This document shows positions 15,164 to 23,943 of a stretch of 64,000 nt of DNA, one piece after another (the first letter of the stretch is position 1; each line of letters starts with the position of its first letter). Below the pieces are notes generated by a model. It saw only the letters and a program-made list of their open reading frames with translations, was not told where the DNA came from and did no database searches. A program made the translations under genes and the position numbers. The DNA comes from an uncultured Agathobaculum sp. (GTDB lineage: Bacteria; Bacillota; Clostridia; Oscillospirales; Butyricicoccaceae), in contig NZ_CALWJJ010000004.1 in assembly GCF_944380985.1 (NCBI RefSeq), positions 62,001 to 126,000 on the forward strand, given 5' to 3'.

Positions 15164-17521
15164 TCACCAGATTGCGACACGATCCTCAGGTGCGACCCAC
15201 ATGCCGTCGCCCTCGGTGATGCCAAAGGTGGTGTAGAACTCATCTAGCGTTTGCAGCACGCGGTTGGCCCGCAGCTTATCCTGCGCATGCACGTCTAGCG
15301 TGGCATAATAGGCAGCTGTCTCGCGCGGCATAGTCGAGCACCAGGTGTTAGCCATCGCGCGGAACAGGGTCTCCAGATCAGGATTTTGCTCGCGTTGCGC
15401 GGCCTCCAGGATGCACTGCGCAGCGCCAAGATCGGCGATGTTCTCAGACAACGTCAGCGCGCCGTTGCAGGTGATACCGGGTGCGGCTTCCATGCCGTCA
15501 TAATAGGCGATGACCTCGTCGCATAGCTGCTGGAAGGCTGCGTAATCCGCTTCGGTCCACCAGTCGGCGGCATTGCCGTCCATGTCGTACTTTGCGCCGT
15601 TGTTGTCAAAGGCGTGTGTGATCTCGTGCGCGATAACGTAGCCGATGCCGCCGAGGTTTGCCTCGCGCGAGGCGTTGACGTCATACAGCGGGGCCTGCAG
15701 GATGCCGGCGGGGAACACGATCTCATTGTTCGAGGGCACATAGCAGGCGTTGACCGTGTAGGCCGCCATTGGCCACAGGTCCTTGTTGACCGGCTGGCTC
15801 TGCCATTCGACCAGCATCTGCTTCTGCGCTTGCATCAGGGTAATGATATTGTCAAAGTAGCTGCCGCCTTCGGCTGCGGTTTTGAGCGTCACGCCCTTGA
15901 AATAGTCGTTCCACTTACCTTCGTCCGGATAACCGACCTTGACACCGAGTGCATTCAGCTTTTCAATGGCCTTGTCTTTGGTCTCGTCGCTCATCCAGTC
16001 GAGTGAGCGGATGCGATCCTCGTAGATGTCAATAAAGTCGTAGACCATGTCCTCAACGTCTGCTTTGGCTTCCTCGGAGAAGTAGGCCTGCGCGTACAGA
16101 CGGCCGAGTTCGTCGCTGAGCAGGTATTGTACCATTTGGGTGGCCTCATCCTCATCGCTCAGCGTGCCGGACACGCCGAGGAAGGCTTCCTGATATGCGT
16201 CGGCGGCATCCTGAAAGCTGCTGCTCAGGTAACCGCCGAAGCCCGCGAGGATAGACAGGCGAAGATAGGCCTTGAGATCGTCTATGTGCTCCTCTGTGAA
16301 ATACTTGGGCGAGGCTTCGAGCAGGCCGACGTCAGATACAATGATCTGGTCATCCGAACGGGCAAGGCCGGTTTGGGCATACAGACTGTCCAGATCAAGC
16401 ATGGGATACAGGGCTTTCAGCTCTTCCATGGTGTAGACGTTGTAGGCAAGATCAACATTGCCGTAATCCTGCGGGTCAAGCGCATGGGTGGACAGTTCTT
16501 TTTCCATTTCCCATACGCGCTGCGCGTCCGCCGCGGCGCTCGCCGCATCCGCGCCGCCAAGCTCAAACAGTGTTTGGATATAGGTGAGGTACGCGTCTTT
16601 CTGGCTTCCGCTGTCCGCAGCATAGACCTCCTTGGTTAGCGAGGGGGAGAAGGGAGAGAAGCCGACCGTGTAGCGGGTAGAATCCTTCGCATCCGCAGAC
16701 AGGCTGAACCCGATCAGCAGATCGGTGGCAAGGTTTTCGGAAATCTGTTTTTGTACCGCCATGACTTCGTCTACACTCTGCGCAGCCTCGGCTGCCTCCA
16801 GATAGGCACGGATCGGCTCGATACCCGCCGCGTCGCGCGCATCCCAGTCCAAGATGTTGGTGTACAGCACGGCGATGCGCTGCGCATCCTCGCCCACAGG
16901 GTTCGCGATCGTCTGCTCGATCAGCTCGCTCATCCTCCTGGTGTCATACGACATGTCATACAGCGTGCCGCTGCTCGTCTGACCGGCTGGAATAACCGAG
17001 CTATCTAACCAGGATTTGTTGACCGTAGCATAAAAGTCATCCTTTAAATTGCTGCCAAACAGGGCGTAGGTACGCTGGATGAACAGGTTAAGCTGCTCCA
17101 TGGTGACGTTTTCATCCGGCGACAGCGTGGTGGCTGACGTGCCTGCGACAATGCCCGATGCAAATACATCCGTAAGCTCGGCCTGCGCCCATGCGGGCAC
17201 ATCGGTGAAGTTTGCAGCCGGATAGCCCTTGCGGGCATTGTCACCCTGTGGGGCGGGCAATCCGCCAAACGCACGCTGCAGCATGATAAGCGCTTCAACA
17301 CGGGTAACGGGATCGTTCTCGCGCAGGTTACCATCCGGGTCGCCGTACATCACGTCGGAAGCGGTCACGCCTGGGTTATAGTCGTCCGCCGCGGCGACAA
17401 GTGCGGCGCAGACCGCAGCGCGTGTCGCGGGCGCGTTCCCGCCCGCCGCAAGAGCGGCTGGCATTGAGGCAAGTAGGGTAGCGGCGGATAATATAGCCGC
17501 AAGCAGTTTTTTCACTTTCAT
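15164..17521 (-). CDS. Secreted M13-family zinc metallopeptidase with N-terminal SLH region
   Basis: This is an exported neprilysin-type endopeptidase. A signal peptide (MKVKKLLAAILSAATLLAS...ALA) is followed by about 130 residues resembling SLH repeats (DPVTRVEALIMLQRAFG, FTDVPAWAQAELTDVFASGIVAG), which would anchor it to the wall. The M13 domain follows. The zinc motif HEITH is at 632-636, the third ligand Glu693 lies in ENIADLGA, and the substrate motif NACYVPSNNEIVFPAG precedes them. The C-terminus ends in Trp as in the family, but the usual penultimate Cys-x-Val is replaced. It has 785 residues. The start is set by GGAAAGGAC upstream. It is transcribed divergently from the SLH protein at 17778. 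Confidence 0.93.
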   Translation of the reverse strand: MKVKKLLAAILSAATLLASMPAALAAGGNAPATRAAVCAALVAAADDYNPGVTASDVMYGDPDGNLRENDPVTRVEALIMLQRAFGGLPAPQGDNARKGYPAANFTDVPAWAQAELTDVFASGIVAGTSATTLSPDENVTMEQLNLFIQRTYALFGSNLKDDFYATVNKSWLDSSVIPAGQTSSGTLYDMSYDTRRMSELIEQTIANPVGEDAQRIAVLYTNILDWDARDAAGIEPIRAYLEAAEAAQSVDEVMAVQKQISENLATDLLIGFSLSADAKDSTRYTVGFSPFSPSLTKEVYAADSGSQKDAYLTYIQTLFELGGADAASAAADAQRVWEMEKELSTHALDPQDYGNVDLAYNVYTMEELKALYPMLDLDSLYAQTGLARSDDQIIVSDVGLLEASPKYFTEEHIDDLKAYLRLSILAGFGGYLSSSFQDAADAYQEAFLGVSGTLSDEDEATQMVQYLLSDELGRLYAQAYFSEEAKADVEDMVYDFIDIYEDRIRSLDWMSDETKDKAIEKLNALGVKVGYPDEGKWNDYFKGVTLKTAAEGGSYFDNIITLMQAQKQMLVEWQSQPVNKDLWPMAAYTVNACYVPSNNEIVFPAGILQAPLYDVNASREANLGGIGYVIAHEITHAFDNNGAKYDMDGNAADWWTEADYAAFQQLCDEVIAYYDGMEAAPGITCNGALTLSENIADLGAAQCILEAAQREQNPDLETLFRAMANTWCSTMPRETAAYYATLDVHAQDKLRANRVLQTLDEFYTTFGITEGDGMWVAPEDRVAIW

Positions 17522-17549
17522 GAACTCAGTCCTTTCCCACATATATTGT

Positions 17550-17595
17550 ATTATAACTACAATACAACAATACAATATCACACATGGTTTGTCAA
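17550..17595 (-). promoter_or_regulatory. Promoter and repeated TATTGT elements for the M13 peptidase gene
   Basis: On the minus strand, TTGACA (17595-17590) is 17 bp from TATTGT (17572-17567). A second possible -10, TATAAT (17555-17550), lies further down. TATTGT occurs several times here, and a TATTGTA-N7-TACAATA inverted repeat covers 17545-17565. The latter could be an operator, but I recognise no regulator consensus. Confidence 0.55.
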
Positions 17596-17697
17596 GTCAA
17601 AAATGGGCTTATGGGTACTTGCAATATAGCATTGGCGGATGGGTCTGTCAAGGTACAGCAGTGGCGCGTCGGACACAATAATTTAGCATGAAACATG

Positions 17698-17726
17698 TTT
17701 ACAATAAATCGGAAATATGATACAAT
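17698..17726 (+). promoter_or_regulatory. Promoter for SLH protein 1
   Basis: TTTACA (17698-17703), 17-bp spacer, TACAAT (17721-17726), 51 bases before the start codon. Confidence 0.75.
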
Positions 17727-17777
17727 ATGACAAATTACAGCGGCAGACGCCGCCGGATATTTAGGAGGTATTTGATC

Positions 17778-19142
17778 ATGAAACGTAAAATGAGGACGCT
17801 GCTCGCTGGTGTGCTGGCAGTAGCTAGCCTGGCAGCGAGCGCAGGTGCGGCAAGCTATGAAAGCAGCGCCGAACGTCTGAGCGATCTCGGCCTGTTTTAT
17901 GGCACGAACAATGGCTATGAGCTGGATCGCGCGCCTACCCGTGCGGAAGCGGGTGTTATGCTGGTGCGTCTGCTTGGTGCGGAAAGCGAAGCGTTGGCGC
18001 TTGAGTATACCGCGCCTTTTACCGATCTGGAAGGCTGGGAAGCGCCATATGTGCAGTATCTGTATGATAACGGACTGACCAACGGCACTGGCGCGACTAC
18101 CTTTGAGCCGGAGGGTAGCTGCTCGGCGCAGATGTATACCGCTTTCCTGCTGCGCGCGCTGGGTTACAGTGATGCGGCGGGCGGTGATTTTGCCTACGCC
18201 GATGCACTGAATTATGGCACCTCGCTCGGCCTGGTGGACTATGCCAACTGCGACACCGCAAACTTCCTGCGCGACCATGTTGCAGCGATGAGCCTGACCG
18301 CGCTAAACACTGCGGTCAAGGACGACGCGCAGACCAAGCTGCTTGAAAAGCTGGTGGCGGACGGCGCGGTCGACGCGGCTGCGGCCGAGGGTATGTTGAC
18401 TTTCTTTGACAACTACGACGCTTATGTTGCAGCTGCTGCTGCGATGAACGAGCAGACCCGTATGGATGTATCGGTTGATTTGCAGGCTGCGGTCGATCTG
18501 GACGGCCAGCCTATGATGACGCTGTCTATGCCGATGGACATGAAGATGGACGTGGATCTGCAAAACATGGATCAGACCCAGCTCTCTATGGCCGGCACGA
18601 TGACCATAACGATGGATGAAGCGCTCGCGGGCGCGGCGGGCAGCGAGAGCTCGACTACACAGGATATGACCTACTACTACGCGGACGGCGTATACTACAT
18701 GGACCTTGGCGGAGAGAAGGTCAAGATGGATATGTCCTTCGAAGATGCGATGGCACAGATGGGCGATCTCAACCAAATGCAGACGGAGCCGATCTGCCTG
18801 ATCGATTCGATCGCCGCCTCGGGCAACACGATGACCGTAACCTACTCTGCTTCCGGCATGAGCGGTCTGGTTGACAGCATGCTCAGCAACATGGGTATGG
18901 ACAGCACGGGCGTCGATCTTGCGATGGGAGACGTCAGCGCCTCTGTCACGGTTGAGAACGGTGTGATCCGCACGATGAATATCACCGCAGTGATCGATAT
19001 GGGCATCGAGGGCATGACCATGACAATGGACATGGCGATGGACATGACGATCAACGAGATGGGCGACAGCGTGACTGTGGACGTTCCGGCAGACCTTGAC
19101 AGCTACACAGAGATAACCGGTAGCTTGCAGGCAGCTGCCTGA
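17778..19142 (+). CDS. Secreted SLH-domain protein with Met-rich C-terminal domain
   Basis: A signal peptide (MKRKMRTLLAGVLAVASLAASAGA) is followed by SLH-like repeats (about residues 30-160: RAPTRAEAGVMLVRLLGA, FTDLEGWEAPYVQYLYDNGL). Then comes a beta-rich domain of about 250 residues with dense Met-Asp/Met-Thr repeats (MDMKMDVDLQ, MTMTMDMAMDMT). The second part resembles exported domains often grouped as DUF6612 (LppX-like); I am not certain. AGGAGG precedes ATG 17778. It is a paralogue of the protein at 20302: their SLH halves are very alike and their C-terminal halves differ. Function unknown; probably wall-associated. Confidence 0.85.
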   Translation: MKRKMRTLLAGVLAVASLAASAGAASYESSAERLSDLGLFYGTNNGYELDRAPTRAEAGVMLVRLLGAESEALALEYTAPFTDLEGWEAPYVQYLYDNGLTNGTGATTFEPEGSCSAQMYTAFLLRALGYSDAAGGDFAYADALNYGTSLGLVDYANCDTANFLRDHVAAMSLTALNTAVKDDAQTKLLEKLVADGAVDAAAAEGMLTFFDNYDAYVAAAAAMNEQTRMDVSVDLQAAVDLDGQPMMTLSMPMDMKMDVDLQNMDQTQLSMAGTMTITMDEALAGAAGSESSTTQDMTYYYADGVYYMDLGGEKVKMDMSFEDAMAQMGDLNQMQTEPICLIDSIAASGNTMTVTYSASGMSGLVDSMLSNMGMDSTGVDLAMGDVSASVTVENGVIRTMNITAVIDMGIEGMTMTMDMAMDMTINEMGDSVTVDVPADLDSYTEITGSLQAAA

Positions 19143-19190
19143 TTCTTCCGGCATTTGGCCCGATGAGGCAATAATATCAAAAGTAATGAA

Positions 19191-19220
19191 AAAGGCCGTT
19201 CCCGGTAGGGAGCGGCCTTT
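19191..19220. terminator. Bidirectional terminator between SLH protein 1 and ldh
   Basis: The AAAGGCCGTTCCC stem (19191-19203) pairs with 19208-19220 with one G-T pair, around a GGTA loop. The minus strand reads into a run of five T, serving ldh; the plus strand has only TTT. Confidence 0.8.
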
Positions 19221-19248
19221 CTATCGCTGTGCAGCGAGCGCGGGTAGA

Positions 19249-20193
19249 CTACACGCCGATCTCGTCGATTAACGCGCGCATCTTGTCCGCCGAACTTTGT
19301 AGCTGCGTGAGCTCATCCGGCGAGAGCGGGATGTCGAGCACGGCTTCGACACCGTTTCGGCCGACGATGGACGGCACGCCAAGGCAGATGCCGTCGATCC
19401 CATAGTGCCCGGAAATCATAGAGGATACCGGAAGGACCGAATGCTCATCCCGCACGATGGCCTCGACGATGCGGCGTACCGCCATACCGATGCCGTAGTA
19501 GGTGGCGCCCTTTCCTTCAATGATTGGATAGGCCGCATCGCGCACGCTCTCGTAGATCGCTTGCAGCGCGGCCTTGGGATCGGTGACGCCGGTGATGCGG
19601 CAGAAGTCATCCAGGTCGACGCCTGAGATATTCGCGCTTGACCATACGGCAAGCTCGCTGTCGCCATGCTCGCCGATGATGAAAGCATGCACATTTCGTC
19701 CATCCACCCCTAGCCGCTGGCCGAGCAGATACTTGAGCCGCGCGGTATCGAGTACCGTGCCCGATCCAATCACACGTCCCGCAGGCAGGCCGGACAGACG
19801 ATGCGCCATACAGGTGAGCACGTCCACCGGGTTGGAGACGATCAGCAGCACAGCCTCGCGGTTTGCCTGCATCACCTGACCGATGACCGAGGATAAGATG
19901 GCCTGATTGCGGCCGAGCAACTCGATGCGCGTCTCGCCCGGTTTTTGGTTGGCGCCCGCAGCGATGATTACAAGACCGCATCCGGCAAGGTCATCATAGT
20001 TCCCTGCGCGCACAAGGCAGGGTTTGGCGAACGATACGCCGTGATTGATGTCGGCCGCCTCGCTCTTCGCTTTTTTTTCATTCATGTCCACCAGTACCAT
20101 TTCGGAGAACAGGCCGGATACCGCCAGCGTATAGGCGCAGGTCGCGCCGACAAAACCGACGCCGATCACACCACATTTCTGCATATTGCCCAT
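19249..20193 (-). CDS. ldh: L-lactate dehydrogenase
   Basis: This NAD-dependent enzyme reduces pyruvate to L-lactate in fermentation. The Rossmann motif GVGFVGATCAYTL is at the N-terminus, and the substrate loop AGANQKPGETR carries Gln, as in lactate rather than malate enzymes. The SNPVDVLT motif and catalytic IGEHGDSE follow. It has 314 residues. ATG 20193 is chosen because GAGGAG lies 8 bases upstream; the in-frame GTG at 20202 overlaps that site. It sits on the opposite strand between two SLH paralogues, an odd setting for a housekeeping dehydrogenase. Confidence 0.96.
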   Translation of the reverse strand: MGNMQKCGVIGVGFVGATCAYTLAVSGLFSEMVLVDMNEKKAKSEAADINHGVSFAKPCLVRAGNYDDLAGCGLVIIAAGANQKPGETRIELLGRNQAILSSVIGQVMQANREAVLLIVSNPVDVLTCMAHRLSGLPAGRVIGSGTVLDTARLKYLLGQRLGVDGRNVHAFIIGEHGDSELAVWSSANISGVDLDDFCRITGVTDPKAALQAIYESVRDAAYPIIEGKGATYYGIGMAVRRIVEAIVRDEHSVLPVSSMISGHYGIDGICLGVPSIVGRNGVEAVLDIPLSPDELTQLQSSADKMRALIDEIGV

Positions 20194-20238
20194 GAATACC
20201 ACTCCTCTGCGATTTTTGGTAGTATGTCCGCTTTTCGG

Positions 20239-20267
20239 TTGGAAAACACGCTTTGTTGTGGTATGAT
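20239..20267 (+). promoter_or_regulatory. Promoter for SLH protein 2
   Basis: TTGGAA (20239-20244), 17-bp spacer, TATGAT (20262-20267), 34 bases before the start codon. Confidence 0.75.
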
Positions 20268-20301
20268 AGGAGCAGCAGTTCTCAAAAAGGAGCGATCCCT
20301 T

Positions 20302-21480
20302 ATGAAAAAATGGTTTCGGCTTACACTTATGGGCGCAGCATTTGCAGGTGCCCTGACCGTCTCCGCCCTTGCGGCGGAAAATACCGTGTGTGCCTCACAC
20401 CTTGCAGATCTCGGCCTGTTTCGCGGTACGGAGCAGGGCTATGAGCTTGATCGTGCGCCCACCCGCGCTGAGGCCGCAGTCATGCTGGTTCGCCTGCTCG
20501 GCGCGGAGGAGCAAGCGCAGGCGCTGACGTATACCGCGCCGTTTACCGACCTTGTGGGCTGGGAACGGCCCTATGTGCAGTATCTGTATGAAAACGGCCT
20601 GACTACGGGAACGGGTGCGGATACGTTCGGGCCTGATGGAGCCTGCGCGGCGCAGATGTACGCGGCTTTTTTGCTGCGTGCGCTCGGCTATACCGAGGAG
20701 GCGGGCGATTTTGCCTATGCAGACGCCATTGAGACTGCGCAGCAATATGGCATATATGCCCCGGCGGTTGTCGACACTGTGAACTTTTTGCGCGACGATG
20801 TTACGGCGGCGAGCTACATGGCGCTTGCCGCTGTACCCAAGGGGGATTCGGGCACACTGCTCGACCGTTTGGTGCAGGATGGTGCGGTTGACGCGGCAGC
20901 GGCGGCGCCCTATCAGGCGCTGTTTGCAGATTATGCGGCCTATCGCACGGCGGTTTCAGGCATGGATGATCTGGGGCGCTTTTCAGTGCGCGGCGGTCTG
21001 CGGGCCGAGGTGAGTGGGGCAGACAGCTATCAGCTGACCGTGCATACCGAGGAGTATCTGACTGTCAATCCGACGGCCGGCGAAGCCACCGCCGAGGGCG
21101 TGCTGACAATGCAGTCGCCGGGAATAGAAGATTATGTGACGGCTTACCACAGAAGCGCAGTAGAGTATGCCGGTGCTGAGCGCTACGCCATGCTCTACGG
21201 CTACGGTGCCGTGCCGCTTGCGGTGGTGGAGCAGATCGATCGGAACCTGACCGGCTGGACGTTTACGCTTACCGGTCTGCCGCCGGTATACGAGGGGCAG
21301 CTGTGGTCGTTGTCGCGTGTAAGCGGTGCGCCGTGGCAAATGCCGGCGCAGAGCACACTCGTGCAGACCGTGAGAAACGGGCGCATTACTACCCAGACGC
21401 TGACTGCTGCATTCACCGCCGCGGGGATGGATGCAGCCGTTACCGTCACAGGCGAGCTGGAGAGCGCGCAGTCGATATAA
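20302..21480 (+). CDS. Secreted SLH-domain protein, paralogue of the 17778 gene
   Basis: A signal peptide (MKKWFRLTLMGAAFAGALTVSALA) leads to the same SLH unit as its paralogue (RAPTRAEAAVMLVRLLGAE, FTDLVGWERPYVQYLYENGL). A different C-terminal beta-rich domain of about 220 residues follows; it lacks the Met repeats. It has 392 residues. Ribosome site AAAGGAG is 9 bases from ATG 20302. Longer upstream frames run antisense over ldh and are not used. Role unknown; a wall-attached exported protein is the safe reading. Confidence 0.83.
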   Translation: MKKWFRLTLMGAAFAGALTVSALAAENTVCASHLADLGLFRGTEQGYELDRAPTRAEAAVMLVRLLGAEEQAQALTYTAPFTDLVGWERPYVQYLYENGLTTGTGADTFGPDGACAAQMYAAFLLRALGYTEEAGDFAYADAIETAQQYGIYAPAVVDTVNFLRDDVTAASYMALAAVPKGDSGTLLDRLVQDGAVDAAAAAPYQALFADYAAYRTAVSGMDDLGRFSVRGGLRAEVSGADSYQLTVHTEEYLTVNPTAGEATAEGVLTMQSPGIEDYVTAYHRSAVEYAGAERYAMLYGYGAVPLAVVEQIDRNLTGWTFTLTGLPPVYEGQLWSLSRVSGAPWQMPAQSTLVQTVRNGRITTQTLTAAFTAAGMDAAVTVTGELESAQSI

Positions 21481-21499
21481 CCAATGAGAAAGCACGATA

Positions 21500-21529
21500 A
21501 AAGGACCTTGCCGGGTGGCAGGTCCTTTT
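21500..21529. terminator. Bidirectional terminator between SLH protein 2 and nfnB
   Basis: AAAGGACCTTGCC pairs with GGCAGGTCCTTT with one bulged T, around a short loop. Short T-runs lie on both strands. Confidence 0.8.
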
Positions 21530-21553
21530 GTTATATCGGGCAAGCAGTGAGGA

Positions 21554-22945
21554 TTAATGCTTGTTTTTCAAATAGTTGTCCATAGCCACGGCAGCGCGTT
21601 TGCCCGCACCCATGGCCAGAATAACGGTCGCCGCACCGGTCACGGCGTCGCCGCCGGCAAACACACCCTCCTTGGAGGTAATGCCGTTCTCGTCATCCGC
21701 AACAATACAGCCTTTGCGATTGGTCTCAAGCCCTGGAGTGGTCTGGCGGATCAGTGGATTGGGGGTAGTGCCGATCGCCGCGATCACGCAGTCGAGATCG
21801 ATAACAAAATCGCTGCCCGGCACAGGCACCGGACGGCGGCGGCCGGACTCATCGGGCTCGCCAAGCTCCATCTGCTGGCACTTCAGGCCAGTAACGTTGA
21901 AGTCCTCGTCCGTCACAACCTCGAGTGGGGCGGTCAGGAACTTGAAGATAATGCCCTCCTCCTTGGCATGATCGATCTCCTCAAGGCGGGCGGGCAGCTC
22001 CTTCTCCGAGCGGCGGTAGATGATATAGACCTCGTCTGCGCCCATACGCTTGGCGCTGCGTGCTGCGTCCATGGCAACGTTGCCGCCTCCTACGACCGCA
22101 ATTTTGTGAGCGCGGAAGATCGGGGTGTCCGCGTCCTTATGGTAAGCCTGCATCAGATTGATGCGGGTTAAGTATTCGTTGGCCGAGTATACGCCGCTGG
22201 CATTTTCGCCCGGGATGCCCATAAAGGTCGGCAGGCCGGCGCCCGAGGCGATAAACACGGCTTCATAGCCGTCCTCGAACAGCTCGTCGATGGTCTCCGA
22301 ACGGCCAACAACAAAATTGAGCACAAACTTGACGCCTAGTGCCTCGAGCGTTTCGATCTCTTTCTGCACGATCTCTTTGGGCAGGCGGAATTCCGGAATA
22401 CCATACATCAGCACGCCGCCCGCTATGTGCAGCGCTTCGAATACGGTGACATCATAGCCGAGACGGGCAAGGTCGCCTGCGCAGGTCAGACCGGCAGGCC
22501 CCGCGCCTACAACCGCGCATTTATGGCCGTTGGGCACCGGTTTTTCAGTCTTTTCCTCGCCGTGTTCGCGCGCATAGTCAGCGACAAAGCGCTCGAGCCG
22601 GCCAATCGCAACCGACTCGCCCTTGATTCCGCGCACGCAAACCATCTCGCACTGCGTCTCCTGCGGGCACACGCGGCCGCAGACAGCGGGCAGGGAGGAG
22701 GTCTCCTTAATCTTGTCCGCGGCTTCGAGGAATTTGCCCTCGGCCACCAGCTGGATAAATTCAGGAATCTGCACCTGTACCGGGCAGCCTGAAATGCAGG
22801 GCTTGTGTTTGCAGTTAAGGCAGCGGGTCGCCTCTTCCATGGCCTGCTCCGGCGTATAGCCGAGCGCGACCTCGTCAAAGTTTTTATTGCGCACATCCGG
22901 GTCCTGGGTGGGCATGGGCATTTTGGTAGGAATCATATTCGCCAT
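21554..22945 (-). CDS. nfnB: NfnB: large subunit of NADH-dependent ferredoxin:NADP+ oxidoreductase (GltD-like)
   Basis: This is a flavoprotein of the GltD family. N-terminal Cys clusters for two [4Fe-4S] centres (CLNCKHKPCISGCP and CGRVCPQETQCEMVC) are followed by an FAD fold (VVGAGPAGLTCAGDLARLGYDV), an NADPH fold (VVGGGNVAMDAARSAKRMG) and a C-terminal FAD motif (GVFAGGDAVTGAATVILAMGAG, split). At 463 residues it could be a lone glutamate synthase small subunit. The gene directly upstream is the NfnA subunit and there is no gltB, so the pair is the electron-bifurcating transhydrogenase Nfn. One base separates the two genes. Confidence 0.92.
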   Translation of the reverse strand: MANMIPTKMPMPTQDPDVRNKNFDEVALGYTPEQAMEEATRCLNCKHKPCISGCPVQVQIPEFIQLVAEGKFLEAADKIKETSSLPAVCGRVCPQETQCEMVCVRGIKGESVAIGRLERFVADYAREHGEEKTEKPVPNGHKCAVVGAGPAGLTCAGDLARLGYDVTVFEALHIAGGVLMYGIPEFRLPKEIVQKEIETLEALGVKFVLNFVVGRSETIDELFEDGYEAVFIASGAGLPTFMGIPGENASGVYSANEYLTRINLMQAYHKDADTPIFRAHKIAVVGGGNVAMDAARSAKRMGADEVYIIYRRSEKELPARLEEIDHAKEEGIIFKFLTAPLEVVTDEDFNVTGLKCQQMELGEPDESGRRRPVPVPGSDFVIDLDCVIAAIGTTPNPLIRQTTPGLETNRKGCIVADDENGITSKEGVFAGGDAVTGAATVILAMGAGKRAAVAMDNYLKNKH

Positions 22946-22946
22946 G

Positions 22947-23792
22947 TCACTTGACCTCCTGCTTCATCAGATTGCACTGGTGACGCTCGACAGCAGCCTT
23001 TTCCTGTGCCTTATACATAGCGGCGCGGCGCATCGAGCTGTCAAAGTCGACCAGATGGCCGTCAAAGTCCGGGCCATCGACGCAGGCGAACTTGGTCTCG
23101 CCGCCAACGGTCAGACGGCAGCAGCCGCACATGCCGGTTCCATCTACCATGATGGTATTCATCGAAACAACGGTTTTAATGCCATGCGGGCGGGTCGTCT
23201 CGGCAACGAACTTCATCATAATCATTGGGCCAATGGCGATGACCTCGTCATATTGATTGCCCGCCTCAATCAGCTCTTTGAGAACATCGGTAACCAGGGC
23301 TTTGCGTCCGTTTGATCCGTCGTCCGTTACAATGTACAGGTTGGTAGAGGCAGCGCGCATCTCCTCTTCAAGGATGATGATGTCCTTGTTGCGGAAACCT
23401 GCGATCAGATCGACCTCGCAGCCCATATCGTGCAGCTTTTTGGCCTGCGGATAGGCAATCGCGCAACCGAGGCCGCCGCCGACGACCGCTACCTTTTTCA
23501 GCCCGTCAAGCTCGCTGGCAATGCCGAGCGGGCCGACAAAGTCGCGTACATACTCGCCCTCGTTCAGCTCGCCCAGCGCCATCGTGGTTGCGCCAACCTC
23601 CTGGAAGATGATCGTAACGGTTCCCTTTTTGCGGTCATACGCCGCGATTGTGAGCGGGATACGCTCGCCATTTTCGCTGACACGCAGGATGATGAACTGA
23701 CCTGGCTCGGCCTTGCGCGCTACATGCGGCGCGTCGATCACCATCAGCTTGGTGTTTGCGTTCAGCGTCCGTTTTTTCAGAATCTGATACAA
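22947..23792 (-). CDS. nfnA: NfnA: small subunit, ferredoxin-NADP+ reductase type
   Basis: This is a PyrK/FNR-like subunit binding FAD, NAD(H) and a [2Fe-2S] cluster. The FAD site is in KAEPGQFIILRVSENGERIPLTIA, the NAD fold in VVGGGLGCAIAYPQAK, and the cluster cysteines in GTGMCGCCRLTVGGETKFAC. With NfnB it couples NADH and reduced ferredoxin oxidation to NADP+ reduction. The start is a TTG at 23792: it gives MYQILKKRTL, matching the usual MYKI opening, and lies 11 bases after AAGGAGG. An ATG nearer that site is out of frame. It has 281 residues. Confidence 0.92.
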   Translation of the reverse strand: MYQILKKRTLNANTKLMVIDAPHVARKAEPGQFIILRVSENGERIPLTIAAYDRKKGTVTIIFQEVGATTMALGELNEGEYVRDFVGPLGIASELDGLKKVAVVGGGLGCAIAYPQAKKLHDMGCEVDLIAGFRNKDIIILEEEMRAASTNLYIVTDDGSNGRKALVTDVLKELIEAGNQYDEVIAIGPMIMMKFVAETTRPHGIKTVVSMNTIMVDGTGMCGCCRLTVGGETKFACVDGPDFDGHLVDFDSSMRRAAMYKAQEKAAVERHQCNLMKQEVK

Positions 23793-23834
23793 TGCATTTC
23801 GTACCTCCTTGCGTTTGTCGCATCGAACAGTTCT

Positions 23835-23863
23835 ATTATACTGATAATGCGTATCAAACGCAA
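23835..23863 (-). promoter_or_regulatory. nfnAB promoter with a Fur-like palindrome in its spacer
   Basis: On the minus strand, TTGCGT (23863-23858), 17-bp spacer, TATAAT (23840-23835). The spacer holds TGATAATGCGTATCA (23842-23856, plus-strand reading). It matches the classical 7-1-7 Fur box TGATAAT-N-ATTATCA at 12 of 14 defined positions. Promoter clear; operator identity inferred. Confidence 0.7.
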
Positions 23864-23943
23864 GGACAAAAACAGGCAGAAAATAAGTTATTTTACCGAG
23901 TCGCGGCAATTTACAACATCAATAACAGCGTATTCCAGCGGCC

